DNA from: Maribacter forsetii DSM 18668
GTDB taxonomy: Bacteria; Bacteroidota; Bacteroidia; Flavobacteriales; Flavobacteriaceae
Assembly: GCF_000744105.1 (NCBI RefSeq)
Contig: NZ_JQLH01000001.1
Coordinates: 3,981,001-4,045,000, forward strand
Direction of reading: 5' to 3'
DNA: 64,000 nucleotides
In this document: positions 44,085-52,189 of the stretch, in pieces
Layout: each line of letters begins with the position of its first letter
Numbering within the stretch: position 1 is the first letter of the stretch
Position numbers and translations under genes: made by a program
The notes under the pieces: generated by a model
What the model saw: the letters and a program-made list of their open reading frames with translations, nothing else
Database searches by the model: none
Told to the model about the DNA's origin: nothing

Positions 44085-44152
44085 AATTGTCAAAAAAAAC
44101 TCAGATAGTCACATAAAGGATATGATACATTTTAAGAAATAGAGACTAATTT

Positions 44153-45898
44153 TTGAAACAAAATCCAACTATATATAAAGTAGAACAAGAATATGACTTC
44201 ACCTCTGTGATTGATGGAGTTTTAGCCCACTTATTATTAAATAAAAAGCCATCAATTGTTCGGGATATTAAGTTGAGTGAATATGATGCTAAGCTTATTG
44301 TAATTCAATCAAGTGAAAAAGAATCTGAATGGGCTAAGTTCTTTCCAAAAGAATACACCGAAGGAATATCCCTTGAATATCAAATACCATCTATCCTAAT
44401 ACTTGTAAATACAACTTCTGGAATCTTTGCAATAATCGGAGGTGCATTCTATAAATATATCTTACCATTTTTAGACACATCTTATGGACTAAACACTTAT
44501 TCGCGGATAATGAATCCTGTCCAAGATGAAATAATTACAATCAAAACTAGAGGTGTTACTGGCTTACGTGCTGGAATGTCAGAACAGTTTAAAGATAATT
44601 ATCGTTTAATGGACTATATTAAGTTTGGTAAAATCCCGACAGAGTTAAAAATTAAACTTTCAATTGAAACAGCAGAGCTTTATTTTAGTCAGTATTTAAC
44701 AAATAGGTCGCCAAACATAATTTTAAATATATCAAGTGGCTTCAATATAAATAAAAAGCTTTCTTTTCAGGAATTAGGTCTTTTAGTAGAAATATTAGAA
44801 CATATCGAAAAAAAGAAAGCAGATGATTTTTTTAGTTCTTACAAAGAAATCACGAATAAAGATGCCATTTCTAACTCACTAAAACCAGCTGTCATTAATG
44901 AGTTATTTAACAAACGAACAAATATTATAAATAATAAAATTTCGAATTTTGATGTATGCTATCCTAATAAAATCGAGGATTTTTACTGTGCTGACGAATA
45001 TGTAATTAAGCTAAAAGAAGACAAAAGAAAATATAAGGAAATTGGTAGAACAAACGACAAAAGCGAAATTTTGAAAATGATTTTGGTATACTTGAATGCC
45101 GAAAATTTCGATGCCAATTTGGAATCGTTCAGTTATAGAGTTTATAATATTTTCATATACACTTATAAAAATGGAACAAAAAAACCAATTCTAAAAACAG
45201 CTCTAATATATCATCTAAACACAGAACTTTACATCAAAGGCTTAGGCACTTATATTTATTTAGACTCTAAATGGTATAAATTAAGAGACATTTTCATAAA
45301 TGAAATGAACGACAGATGTTCTGAAATTCTAAATGGGCAAGATTTAAGAAATAAGGTGCTAGATGAGGAATGGGTTAAAAAGGCAAGTGGAAAACGAGAA
45401 GATGAATCTACATATAATGACAGGTATAACAAGAAAAATTATCTTGTCTTAGATACAATAAGTCCAGAATCGATTGAATTAGCAGATGTTATGTATATCG
45501 AGGATAACAATATTTATTTATGTCACGTAAAATATGGTTTTAGCACAGATATGAGAGAACTTTATAGCCAAATCATATCTTCGGCAAGGCGACTAAAAAA
45601 TGACCTTAAAGACAAGGAAAATAAATATTTACAAGCAGTCTATAAAGGCTTAAAAGGAAAAGACAAAAATAGAAACTTAACAGAAGGACAGTTTGTGAAC
45701 CTTTTTAAAGAAAGTGATAGCATTAAATATGTAATGTGCATCACAAGCCATTTGAAAAACAAACCGCTTCAGAAAACTATAAGTAAATATACCTCTAACA
45801 TTGCGAAGTTATCTCTAATACAATGTTACCAAGAAATGAGAACAGAATATTATGATTTATCTTTTGAGGTTATAAAGAATGATGCTTGTTTCTCATAA
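44153..45898 (+). CDS. DUF6119 / TIGR04141-type sporadically distributed protein
   Basis: 581 residues with a TTG start at 44153; a stop lies two codons upstream and no ATG occurs before residue 127, while the N-terminus (NPTIYKVEQEYDFTSVID) already looks complete for the family. Recognised from the order of blocks: IPSILILVNTTSGIFAIIGG, YGLNTYSRIMNPVQDEI with the following GLRAGMSEQF, and LADVMYIEDNNIYLCHVK with SQIISSARRL. The late Asp445...His458-Val-Lys460 resembles a PD-(D/E)xK-type core, only an inference. The family occurs patchily, often among defence genes. Low GC and TTG start suggest transfer. Confidence 0.7.
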   Translation: MKQNPTIYKVEQEYDFTSVIDGVLAHLLLNKKPSIVRDIKLSEYDAKLIVIQSSEKESEWAKFFPKEYTEGISLEYQIPSILILVNTTSGIFAIIGGAFYKYILPFLDTSYGLNTYSRIMNPVQDEIITIKTRGVTGLRAGMSEQFKDNYRLMDYIKFGKIPTELKIKLSIETAELYFSQYLTNRSPNIILNISSGFNINKKLSFQELGLLVEILEHIEKKKADDFFSSYKEITNKDAISNSLKPAVINELFNKRTNIINNKISNFDVCYPNKIEDFYCADEYVIKLKEDKRKYKEIGRTNDKSEILKMILVYLNAENFDANLESFSYRVYNIFIYTYKNGTKKPILKTALIYHLNTELYIKGLGTYIYLDSKWYKLRDIFINEMNDRCSEILNGQDLRNKVLDEEWVKKASGKREDESTYNDRYNKKNYLVLDTISPESIELADVMYIEDNNIYLCHVKYGFSTDMRELYSQIISSARRLKNDLKDKENKYLQAVYKGLKGKDKNRNLTEGQFVNLFKESDSIKYVMCITSHLKNKPLQKTISKYTSNIAKLSLIQCYQEMRTEYYDLSFEVIKNDACFS

Positions 45899-45925
45899 TA
45901 AAAACACTGAGGAAACAACTACAGC

Positions 45926-45938
45926 TAACAATGTATAA
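45926..45938. repeat. Direct 13-bp repeat, right of gene B
   Basis: TAACAATGTATAA, identical to 44061-44073. Preceded by ACAGCTAAC (45921-45929), the reverse complement of GTTAGCTGT at 44076-44084. Gene B is therefore bordered on both sides by the same words. Confidence 0.5.
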
Positions 45939-46109
45939 AAAAATAGGGCAAAAAGTGCTTAATCGAAAGGTCTGTGCGTATTTGCCAAGTCACCAAATTT
46001 TTAAATTTGGTATATTTAAAAGAAGAAAAGATAAATAACAAAATTTAAAAATTCGGCTTTAGCTTAATCCGAAAAGTATCGCTTACAACTGCCCTACTTT
46101 TCCTATACA
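45932..46109. repeat. 178-bp imperfect palindrome after gene B
   Basis: Outer arms TGTATA-A6-TAGGGCA (45932-45950) and TGCCCTA-CTTTTCC-TATACA (46090-46109) pair almost throughout. Inside is a second hairpin, ACCAAATTT-TT-AAATTTGGT, and a TTCGG...CCGAA stem. The nested structure and its place right after an accessory gene recall integron attC sites, but the attC core motifs are not met. Confidence 0.6.
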
Positions 46110-46126
46110 AGATCGTTACATAAAAT

Positions 46127-46255
46127 CTATTTAAAAGCATCCCAATCAATTTCAAACCTATCCCGTAAAACCTGTTCACCAAAACTTACCCATTCAACAA
46201 TTTCTCCCCATTTTACAGCAATATGATAGCAATTATCACTATTTTCAATAGCATC
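46127..46255 (-). pseudogene. C-terminal remnant of a disrupted gene
   Basis: On the minus strand 42 codons read in frame to a TAG at 46129-46127: the text DAIENSDNCYHIAVKWGE continues to end in FEIDWDAFK. It has protein-like composition (three Trp, acidic) but no start codon, and a TAA stops the frame immediately upstream. It lies 18 bases beyond the palindrome, so the accessory segment may have cut into an older gene. Source family not recognised. Confidence 0.4.
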
Positions 46256-46387
46256 TTATTGAAAACAGCTATTTCTGTGCATTAATAGCATTTTTATCAT
46301 ACGCTATAAGCATAAAGTAAGATGATACATCTAAATTAGATTGTTGATTACAATTTTCATTATAATCTTTCTATCGAAATTTACTTC

Positions 46388-46573
46388 ATGAAAAAACATA
46401 AACTACTAAGCATTATCTCAATCATACTATCTATTACTGGACTAGCCTTAGCCATTTATGGACGAGAAAGCGAGGGTAAATCTGGTGATTTGACTTTTTA
46501 TGGAATGCTATTACTTGTCGTTGCACTACTTGTTTCTGCCGTAAGCACTTATCTAAGAAAAAAGAAAGTATGA
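46388..46573 (+). CDS. Small two-TM membrane protein
   Basis: 61 residues with two hydrophobic segments (about 7-24 and 37-56) joined by a charged loop (GRESEGKSGDLT) and a basic end (LRKKKV), so both ends probably face the cytoplasm. No family name recalled, though similar small proteins are common in Flavobacteriia. It sits just outside the accessory segment and 73 bp upstream of an alginate-lyase-like gene. Function unknown. Confidence 0.55.
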   Translation: MKKHKLLSIISIILSITGLALAIYGRESEGKSGDLTFYGMLLLVVALLVSAVSTYLRKKKV

Positions 46574-46646
46574 AGAAATGAATGCTTAACTTCATAAGCA
46601 ACAGATATTAAGTATTGCTATAAAAACCTATTACCACTACACTATT

Positions 46647-47864
46647 ATGAGACAGTTTGCAATTACTATCATTTTCCTATTTTCATTCCTTTCAATCTTT
46701 CCTCAAAATATTATCACCAATACCACACCTTCTTTATTACTGGGTCAAGGCGATCAACTCCCCAGAATTAAAAAAGGGCTTGAAGCGGGTAATACTGATT
46801 TGGTGGCAGCTTTGAAAAAAATCGTTGAAGAAGCAGATGCCGCACTTAAGCGACCAATTGTAAATGTAGTAGCAGAAGGTGCTTTGCCACCAAGTGGCGA
46901 CGCTCATGATTATTTCAGCTATAGCCCATATTGGTGGCCAGATGCTGAAAACCCTGACGGACCTTACATTTGGCGTGATGGGGTTACTAACCCAGATCGC
47001 CGCACCTCTGATGTCTCTAGGCTTGAGGCAATGAACAAGGCGGTAACATCTCTTGTTCCTGCTTGGTATTTCACGGGCGAAGAAAAGTATGCCGAACGTG
47101 CCGTGCAGCAAATTCGTGCTTGGTATTTAAATCCTGAAACTAGAATGAACCCTAATTTCCGCTATGGTCAAAAACGCCGTGGTCATGACTATAACAGTAG
47201 TGGTGGTATTCTAGAATCTAACCGAATGGATTGGGTGGTTGATTGCGCTATTCTGCTAGAGGAATTTTCTGGCTGGACAGATAAAGACAAAACCGACTTG
47301 CGTAGTTGGTTTGGTGAATTATCTACCTGGATGGTAGAAAGTCCGGAAGGTATTGAAGAAGCTATGCAGCCGAACAACCATGGAGCGTGGTATAATCAAC
47401 ATCTTATTCTCTTTTCTCTGTATGGTGAAAAACCTGAGATTGCACGTGCTTTTCTTGAACGCATGCCTGCACGTATTTTTGGACAGGTTTTCATAGATGG
47501 CCGCCAACCACAAGAACTTATTCGAACAAATGCATTAAGCTATAGTATTTACGGTGCACGTGCGCTAGTAGGTGTTGCCCGCCTTGGTCGCCATCTTGAT
47601 ATTGACCTTTTTGCCTATCGCAGCACAGAGGGCAGAAGTATACGACTTGCCATAGATTACATTACACCTTTTATTCTGGGTGAAGAAGAATGGCCTTGTA
47701 GTCAAATTAGACCACTGCGTACCGGAAGAGCCAACGAGTTATATTGGAATGCAGCCCTTGGATTTCAGGATCGTGAATTTGCCAATATTCTGCATAAGTT
47801 ACCTGGAGACCAATTACCATCGCCCATAGTACAGTTATTAGACCCATTGCCTGAAGGGTGGTAA
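46647..47864 (+). CDS. Alginate-lyase-family polysaccharide lyase
   Basis: 405 residues with a signal peptide (about 1-20). (alpha/alpha)-toroid fold of the alginate_lyase family (PF05426), as in PL5/PL38-type enzymes: DYFSYSPYWWPDAENPDGPY (88-107), SRLEAMNKAVTSLV, LESNRMDWVVDCA and NNHGAWYNQH (near 243-252), where Asn and His are the expected catalytic residues. It probably cleaves uronate polymers (alginate or glucuronan) in the periplasm or outside; the substrate is not decided. GC content appears higher than in its neighbours, which suggests transfer. No SusCD pair is adjacent. Confidence 0.85.
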   Translation: MRQFAITIIFLFSFLSIFPQNIITNTTPSLLLGQGDQLPRIKKGLEAGNTDLVAALKKIVEEADAALKRPIVNVVAEGALPPSGDAHDYFSYSPYWWPDAENPDGPYIWRDGVTNPDRRTSDVSRLEAMNKAVTSLVPAWYFTGEEKYAERAVQQIRAWYLNPETRMNPNFRYGQKRRGHDYNSSGGILESNRMDWVVDCAILLEEFSGWTDKDKTDLRSWFGELSTWMVESPEGIEEAMQPNNHGAWYNQHLILFSLYGEKPEIARAFLERMPARIFGQVFIDGRQPQELIRTNALSYSIYGARALVGVARLGRHLDIDLFAYRSTEGRSIRLAIDYITPFILGEEEWPCSQIRPLRTGRANELYWNAALGFQDREFANILHKLPGDQLPSPIVQLLDPLPEGW

Positions 47865-47933
47865 ATCTTGTTCTTTCTAAATAGTTAGGCGGCCTCTTTT
47901 TTTATAGATATTGTAAATTACAGAGCATATACA

Positions 47934-47963
47934 TTGAATTACCTTAATGAGTAGTAGCATTTG
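47934..47963 (+). promoter_or_regulatory. Candidate promoter of the gene at 48007
   Basis: TTG at 47934, 18 bases, then TAGCATTTG at 47955-47963, near the Bacteroidota consensus TTTG-N19-TAnnTTTG but with one extra base in the -7 box. It lies 43 bases before the start codon. Confidence 0.35.
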
Positions 47964-48006
47964 AAAAATAGAATACATTAGTGGAGCATACCAATCCAAT
48001 TTCGTT

Positions 48007-48510
48007 ATGAAAAGAAACTATATCTTCTTAGTATTTACCCTATTCTATTTAAGCGCTTCTGCTCAAGACAGTTTCAACAAACTCCCACAGGCAGCAAAAA
48101 TCAGCTGCCCAATGCTATTGATTAACGAGCATATCATCGCCAATAAAAATATCATCACTTCAAAGGAAGACATTGAAGAAATAGGAGTAATAAAAGATAA
48201 ACCTAGTCGCGAAACGCATTTTTATAATCTTACAGCAAACGGTATTCTGTTTGCTAAACTTAAAAAGGAAATAGCCTCTAAAACACAAGCTGAGCTGAAC
48301 AACTTTCTGGATTTGGATGAAAATAACCCTGTATATGTAAACGGTTATTTATTGGAGCATGACACGTATACCATTGCTACAGAAAGTATTGCAGAAGTGG
48401 AACTGGTAGCCCCAAATAATGAAAATAACTTAACTGAAAAAGTCATCAATATTTGGACATTAACTCAAGAAGAACGTGAAAATGGCTGTGCATTGTCCCA
48501 AATGAAGTAA
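48007..48510 (+). CDS. Hypothetical secreted protein
   Basis: 167 residues with a signal peptide (cleavage about residue 19, SASAQ). The mature part (KLPQAAKISCPMLLINEHIIANK) has a TonB-box-like or plug-domain-like beta pattern at 105-150 (NPVYVNGYLLEHDTYTIATES), reminiscent of small secreted proteins with a plug-like fold; tentative. No family assigned. It is 29 bp upstream of the DinB-like gene, probably cotranscribed. Confidence 0.6.
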   Translation: MKRNYIFLVFTLFYLSASAQDSFNKLPQAAKISCPMLLINEHIIANKNIITSKEDIEEIGVIKDKPSRETHFYNLTANGILFAKLKKEIASKTQAELNNFLDLDENNPVYVNGYLLEHDTYTIATESIAEVELVAPNNENNLTEKVINIWTLTQEERENGCALSQMK

Positions 48511-48539
48511 ATTAGTTGTTCACCTCATCATCAATCATC

Positions 48540-49076
48540 ATGAAAACAACAATCACACTTATCACCTTCCTCTTATTTACAACAACTTGTCTTTTCGCCC
48601 AACAAGACAAATTCATTGAAGACGCCATAGAGCGATTAGAGAACTCACGTAAGTACTTGTTACTGGTAGCCGATATGATGCCCGAAGAGAAGTATGGGTA
48701 CAAAGCAACAGAGGAGTCCTTGACCTTTGCCGAAAATTTAATGCATATTGGTTTTGCGCTAGATTGGCACAGCCAGTCACTCATTGGCGACCGAGAAGCA
48801 CGCGTATACCAAACGGACACCGTTTTTAAACCTGCCAACAAAACAAAGGCTGAAATGATGGCCCGTATAGACCAAACATTTACCGAAGCCATTGCGCTTT
48901 TACAAGATGTGTCTCCTGAACAGTTAGATACCGAGTTGGATTATTTTGGACTTACACGCTCTAAACGACAAATTTATATGCTGCTGGCAGACCATATTAC
49001 GCACCACAGAGGGCAAATGTTGGTTTACATGCGCCTAAACGGACTTACGCCGCCACGGTACGTATTATATCAATAG
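48540..49076 (+). CDS. Secreted DinB-superfamily protein
   Basis: 178 residues from the ATG at 48540 (MKTTITLITFLLFTTTCLFAQ); a start eight codons earlier is possible but the signal peptide begins cleanly here. DinB four-helix bundle: HIGFALDWHS (first metal His region, about 64-73) and the C-terminal LLADHITHHRGQMLVYMRL (His pair, about 149-167), typical of the metal-binding DinB/YfiT family. Exported, unlike most family members. Role unknown; perhaps a thiol-dependent hydrolase or transferase. Confidence 0.8.
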   Translation: MKTTITLITFLLFTTTCLFAQQDKFIEDAIERLENSRKYLLLVADMMPEEKYGYKATEESLTFAENLMHIGFALDWHSQSLIGDREARVYQTDTVFKPANKTKAEMMARIDQTFTEAIALLQDVSPEQLDTELDYFGLTRSKRQIYMLLADHITHHRGQMLVYMRLNGLTPPRYVLYQ

Positions 49077-49091
49077 CAGTGTAAGAGAAAG

Positions 49092-49226
49092 TTATTCTTC
49101 TTTTTTCTTATCGCCGTTCATTAGCATTAGTACAATGCCAACAAGGGTTAAACACACGGCTGCAAATACAGCAATCATAATAACGCCGTTGCTCCAGTTT
49201 ACCAAGGGTAGATGTAATGAGGTCAT
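49092..49226 (-). CDS. Small single-TM membrane protein
   Basis: 44 residues (ATG at 49226, stop TAA at 49094-49092), MTSLHLPLVNWSNGVIMIA at the start, one strong membrane helix (about 14-37) and a charged end (NGDKKKEE). Its composition is clearly protein-like, and small proteins of the same layout are recalled from Flavobacteriia. It is convergent with the DinB-like gene. Function unknown. Confidence 0.6.
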   Translation of the reverse strand: MTSLHLPLVNWSNGVIMIAVFAAVCLTLVGIVLMLMNGDKKKEE

Positions 49227-49401
49227 AGTCGGTAATTTTATTAACACAAAAATAGAATGTAGCTGCAAGATGTTCTATGACAATTGTCAGGAAATCAAAA
49301 TACTACGCAACAAATAAATTTTCATTTCATTTGAGTGCCGCCAAACGTTGTAGGCTTGGTATGGGTTCTGTATTTTTATAGTTGAAAATGGTTTTTAGAA
49401 A

Positions 49402-50640
49402 ATGGTAGATAAAATTAAATGTCCCAATTGTGGGCATGAGTTTGATGTTGAAGAGGCGCTTTCCGGCAAAATGCAGGCTCATTTTAAGGCTGAATATGAA
49501 CGTAAAGTAGCCGAGCAGGCAGAAAAATTCAATAAAGAACGTAGAAAGCTTGAAATTGAAGTAGAAGAATTCGAAAAAAAGAAAGAGAAGGAAAACGAGC
49601 TTTTTAAAGAGAAGCTGGCACAACGCCTTGCTAAAGAATCTGAAAAAATACAGCTACAGACCAATGAGTCTTTTGAGCAAAAGTTAAAAGCCCTGCAACA
49701 AGAGAACGAGAAAAAGAAAGAGGAGAACAGAGCGCTACGTGCACAAGAGATCGATCTTTTAAAACGTGAGAACGAATTAAAGGAAAAAGCCGAAGAGCTT
49801 AAGATGAACGTTCAGAAAGAATTGTTGGAGAAACAATCGGTCATTGAAGAAAAGGCAAAGGCAAAAGAGCGCGAGGCAATGGCTTTGAAAGAGAAAGAAT
49901 ACCAGAAACAGCTAGACGACCAAAAGAAGCTTATTGATGAAATGAAGCGCAAGGCAGAGCAAGGTTCTATGCAAATGCAAGGCGAAATACAAGAACTGGC
50001 ATTAGAAGAATTATTGCGCAGCACCTACCCTTTTGATAATATAGACGAGGTTGGTAAAGGTATTCGTGGTGCAGATTGTATACAGACCGTCATCAACTCG
50101 CTGCAACAGACCTGTGGTTCTATTGTTTATGAAAGCAAGCGTACCAAAAATTTCAGCAACGATTGGATCAATAAGTTAAAGCAAGATCAGATCAATTGTA
50201 AGGCAGATATTGCGGTAATTGTTACAGAAACCTTTCCGCCAGACATGGACCGTTTTGGTGAGAAAAACGGTGTTTGGATCTGCGGATTCAACGAAGTAAA
50301 AAGTGTTTCGCTCGTATTGCGAGAATTGCTGTTAAAAACACAATCCATAAAATCTTCTGATGAGAACAAAGGTGATAAGATGGAGCTGCTGTATTCTTAC
50401 TTGACCAGTAACGAGTTTGTGCAGAACATTAATAGAATTATAGAAAACTACGATTCTATGATCAAACAATTGAACTACGAAAAGAAAGCGGCCTATAAGA
50501 ATTTTGCCGTGCGAGAAAAGCAAATTTGGGGTGTTCAAGAAAATATAAACGTGCTCTTTGGTTCTATTAAAGGGATTGCGGGTAATTCATTATCTACATC
50601 GACCATTCTTGATTTACCGGATGCGGAGATAGACGATTAG
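49402..50640 (+). CDS. DUF2130 protein with zinc ribbon, coiled coil and nuclease-like domain
   Basis: 412 residues. Zinc-ribbon half site CPNCGHEFD (7-15), a long Glu/Lys coiled coil (about 30-195), then the DUF2130 domain (200-350) with a PD-(D/E)xK-like core: Asp225 (RGADCIQTV), Glu244-Ser-Lys246 (YESKRTKNFSNDW). This suggests a nuclease acting on DNA or RNA with a coiled-coil dimer. No signal peptide. Stands alone. Family function is not established. Confidence 0.85.
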   Translation: MVDKIKCPNCGHEFDVEEALSGKMQAHFKAEYERKVAEQAEKFNKERRKLEIEVEEFEKKKEKENELFKEKLAQRLAKESEKIQLQTNESFEQKLKALQQENEKKKEENRALRAQEIDLLKRENELKEKAEELKMNVQKELLEKQSVIEEKAKAKEREAMALKEKEYQKQLDDQKKLIDEMKRKAEQGSMQMQGEIQELALEELLRSTYPFDNIDEVGKGIRGADCIQTVINSLQQTCGSIVYESKRTKNFSNDWINKLKQDQINCKADIAVIVTETFPPDMDRFGEKNGVWICGFNEVKSVSLVLRELLLKTQSIKSSDENKGDKMELLYSYLTSNEFVQNINRIIENYDSMIKQLNYEKKAAYKNFAVREKQIWGVQENINVLFGSIKGIAGNSLSTSTILDLPDAEIDD

Positions 50641-50651
50641 TTTTAGTTGCT

Positions 50652-50696
50652 GGTTGTTGGTTGTTGGTTGTTGGTTGTTGGTTGTTGGTTGTTGGT
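50652..50696. repeat. Heptanucleotide tandem repeat
   Basis: Six exact GGTTGTT units followed by a partial GGT, 12 bases after the DUF2130 stop. A seven-base unit is frame-shifting by nature, but it is non-coding here. Likely variable in copy number. Confidence 0.9.
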
Positions 50697-50784
50697 AAAA
50701 TAATGAATTTCACTTTGCGCTATGCACAAAGCCCTTAATAAATTATGCGCTAAGCGTGCCACGCATTGCGTTTAGCGTTGGGCG

Positions 50785-50979
50785 CTAAGCTTTATTTAGT
50801 TTGGAATTTAGCCAAGTGATCATTTTCTCAAATCTAAAAGAGATGAAAATTAGATATATGCAGCTAATAAAACTCCCGAAATTACTACTTGATGTATCTT
50901 TAAAATAAAACACATTTAATAGGGTTGCTACCAAGCCTAAAATGCCGACCGTAAGTATAAAATATTTTAAGAATTTCAT
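50785..50979 (-). CDS. Hypothetical two-TM small membrane protein
   Basis: 64 residues, MKFLKYFILTVGILGLVAT start, two hydrophobic segments (about 4-24 and 34-48) and a basic end (LNSKLNKA). No family recognised. Codon use is normal. Minus strand; the following gene on the plus strand begins 176 bp away. Function unknown. Confidence 0.5.
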   Translation of the reverse strand: MKFLKYFILTVGILGLVATLLNVFYFKDTSSSNFGSFISCIYLIFISFRFEKMITWLNSKLNKA

Positions 50980-51154
50980 TGTTTATGTTTTAAGGTGTTT
51001 TGGCACTTTTGGACCAAATTGATGGTTATTTACACCTATATGTAGCATTTTCACTCGAATTGTTACGTATTTTGATGAAAAAATAAAATAAATACATTTT
51101 AGGTACCCAAACAACATATCATTTTGTGGTGTAATTTTTGATGCATGAATAAGT

Positions 51155-51655
51155 ATGAAGAAATCTATATTTCTTAGTATAATTTTTATCCTTTCATTGA
51201 TAAGCAGCAATGCCCAAGAATCATCAATTTCTGAATTTGATTTATATGGATGTTGGGTGCTGGAAAAGAAAATAAGACCTTCTAACCATATTGTAGTATA
51301 TAAATCTTGTGAAGATGTAGCCCATGAAAATGTAAAATTTGGATCTAAAATTTCTCTCCTCGCATTTAATGAGAGTGAACATGAAAGTACTGGTCCTCTA
51401 GCATGCTTTACTACATTTACAGAAAAAGGTACTTGGGAATTTGATGAAAACTCAAGAATAGCAAGTTTATATTCTGGTCATGAATGGTTAAAAGAGTTTA
51501 AGATACTTGACCCTGATGAATATGCCAGCTGGGGATCACCTGAAAAGTTTGAGAAACTAAAATTTAAAGTCATTTCTATTGAAAACAATCAACTTACAGT
51601 AGAAATTATTCCAAAACAGAACGGTAAAAAGCCAATTGAAGATTCTTCAGAATAA
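51155..51655 (+). CDS. Hypothetical secreted protein, lipocalin-like
   Basis: 166 residues with a signal peptide (about 1-20, ending SNAQ). The pattern DLYGCWVLEKK near 30, FTEKGTWEFDENSRIASLYSG near 90 and FKVISIENNQLTVEII near 142 is that of small lipocalin-like (beta-barrel) proteins in Bacteroidota. Two Cys (37 and 57 region) could form a disulfide. Ligand unknown. The next gene starts four bases after its stop, so they form an operon. Confidence 0.6.
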   Translation: MKKSIFLSIIFILSLISSNAQESSISEFDLYGCWVLEKKIRPSNHIVVYKSCEDVAHENVKFGSKISLLAFNESEHESTGPLACFTTFTEKGTWEFDENSRIASLYSGHEWLKEFKILDPDEYASWGSPEKFEKLKFKVISIENNQLTVEIIPKQNGKKPIEDSSE

Positions 51656-51659
51656 TACT

Positions 51660-52178
51660 ATGAAAATAAGTCTATCACTTTTTTTACTACTCACTATCAC
51701 TTCCGTATCATGCCAACAAGAAAAGAATGCATCAGGTGATGATGTAACGGTTATGTGGACATCCTTTTTATCTAATTTAGCAGCTGAGGATAAAGAAGCT
51801 TTTAAGAATATATCTGGGGAGACTATTCGTTGTTATGATTGTTTGGAGAATACGCCATCCGAAGCGCAACAAATGAACTTCTTACGAGAAAATGATTCGC
51901 TTTGGTACGATAAAATTTATGATGACCTCATCTATATTCCCATAGATAGTTTTATAGCCAATGATTATGACATTCTATTCAATCCTAAATTTATAAACAT
52001 CCTTCAGGAAAATGAAACAGTTATTTCTAGTGAAGAATCAAACGGAATAATATACACCCATATACTGGTTACCACTACCCTACCTACTGCATTTTTTGAA
52101 GGTGGGCAACATATGTTTTCATTTGAAAAAACAACCGATGGCGATTGGAAATTTTATGAAATTAGCACTATACCCTAA
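51660..52178 (+). CDS. Hypothetical lipoprotein
   Basis: 172 residues from the ATG at 51660; a start 24 bases earlier would overlap the preceding gene. Signal peptide with a lipobox-like end (TSVSCQQEKN), so probably a lipoprotein. The mature part is acidic with no recognised domain (VMWTSFLSNLAAEDKEAFKN is reminiscent of small NTF2-like or DUF4878-type helices; weak). Follows the lipocalin-like gene by four bases. Function unknown. Confidence 0.6.
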   Translation: MKISLSLFLLLTITSVSCQQEKNASGDDVTVMWTSFLSNLAAEDKEAFKNISGETIRCYDCLENTPSEAQQMNFLRENDSLWYDKIYDDLIYIPIDSFIANDYDILFNPKFINILQENETVISSEESNGIIYTHILVTTTLPTAFFEGGQHMFSFEKTTDGDWKFYEISTIP

Positions 52179-52189
52179 TATACTAAAAG

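Larger units (their letters stand above)
45899..46387. other. Region between gene B and the small membrane gene
   Basis: 489 bases. Holds the border repeat, the 178-bp imperfect palindrome (45932-46109) and a minus-strand gene remnant (46127-46255). The rest is AT-rich with no other gene seen. Confidence 0.7.

Noticed and set aside
45921..46109. True integron attC site
   Set aside because: The core motifs (RYYYAAC and GTTRRRY) are not met and no integrase is in the window; kept only as a cassette-like palindrome.
50700..50790. GCGCTAAGC/GCGTTTAGCG inverted words as an origin or attachment site
   Set aside because: Short imperfect arms with no companion features; more likely decayed repeat or chance.
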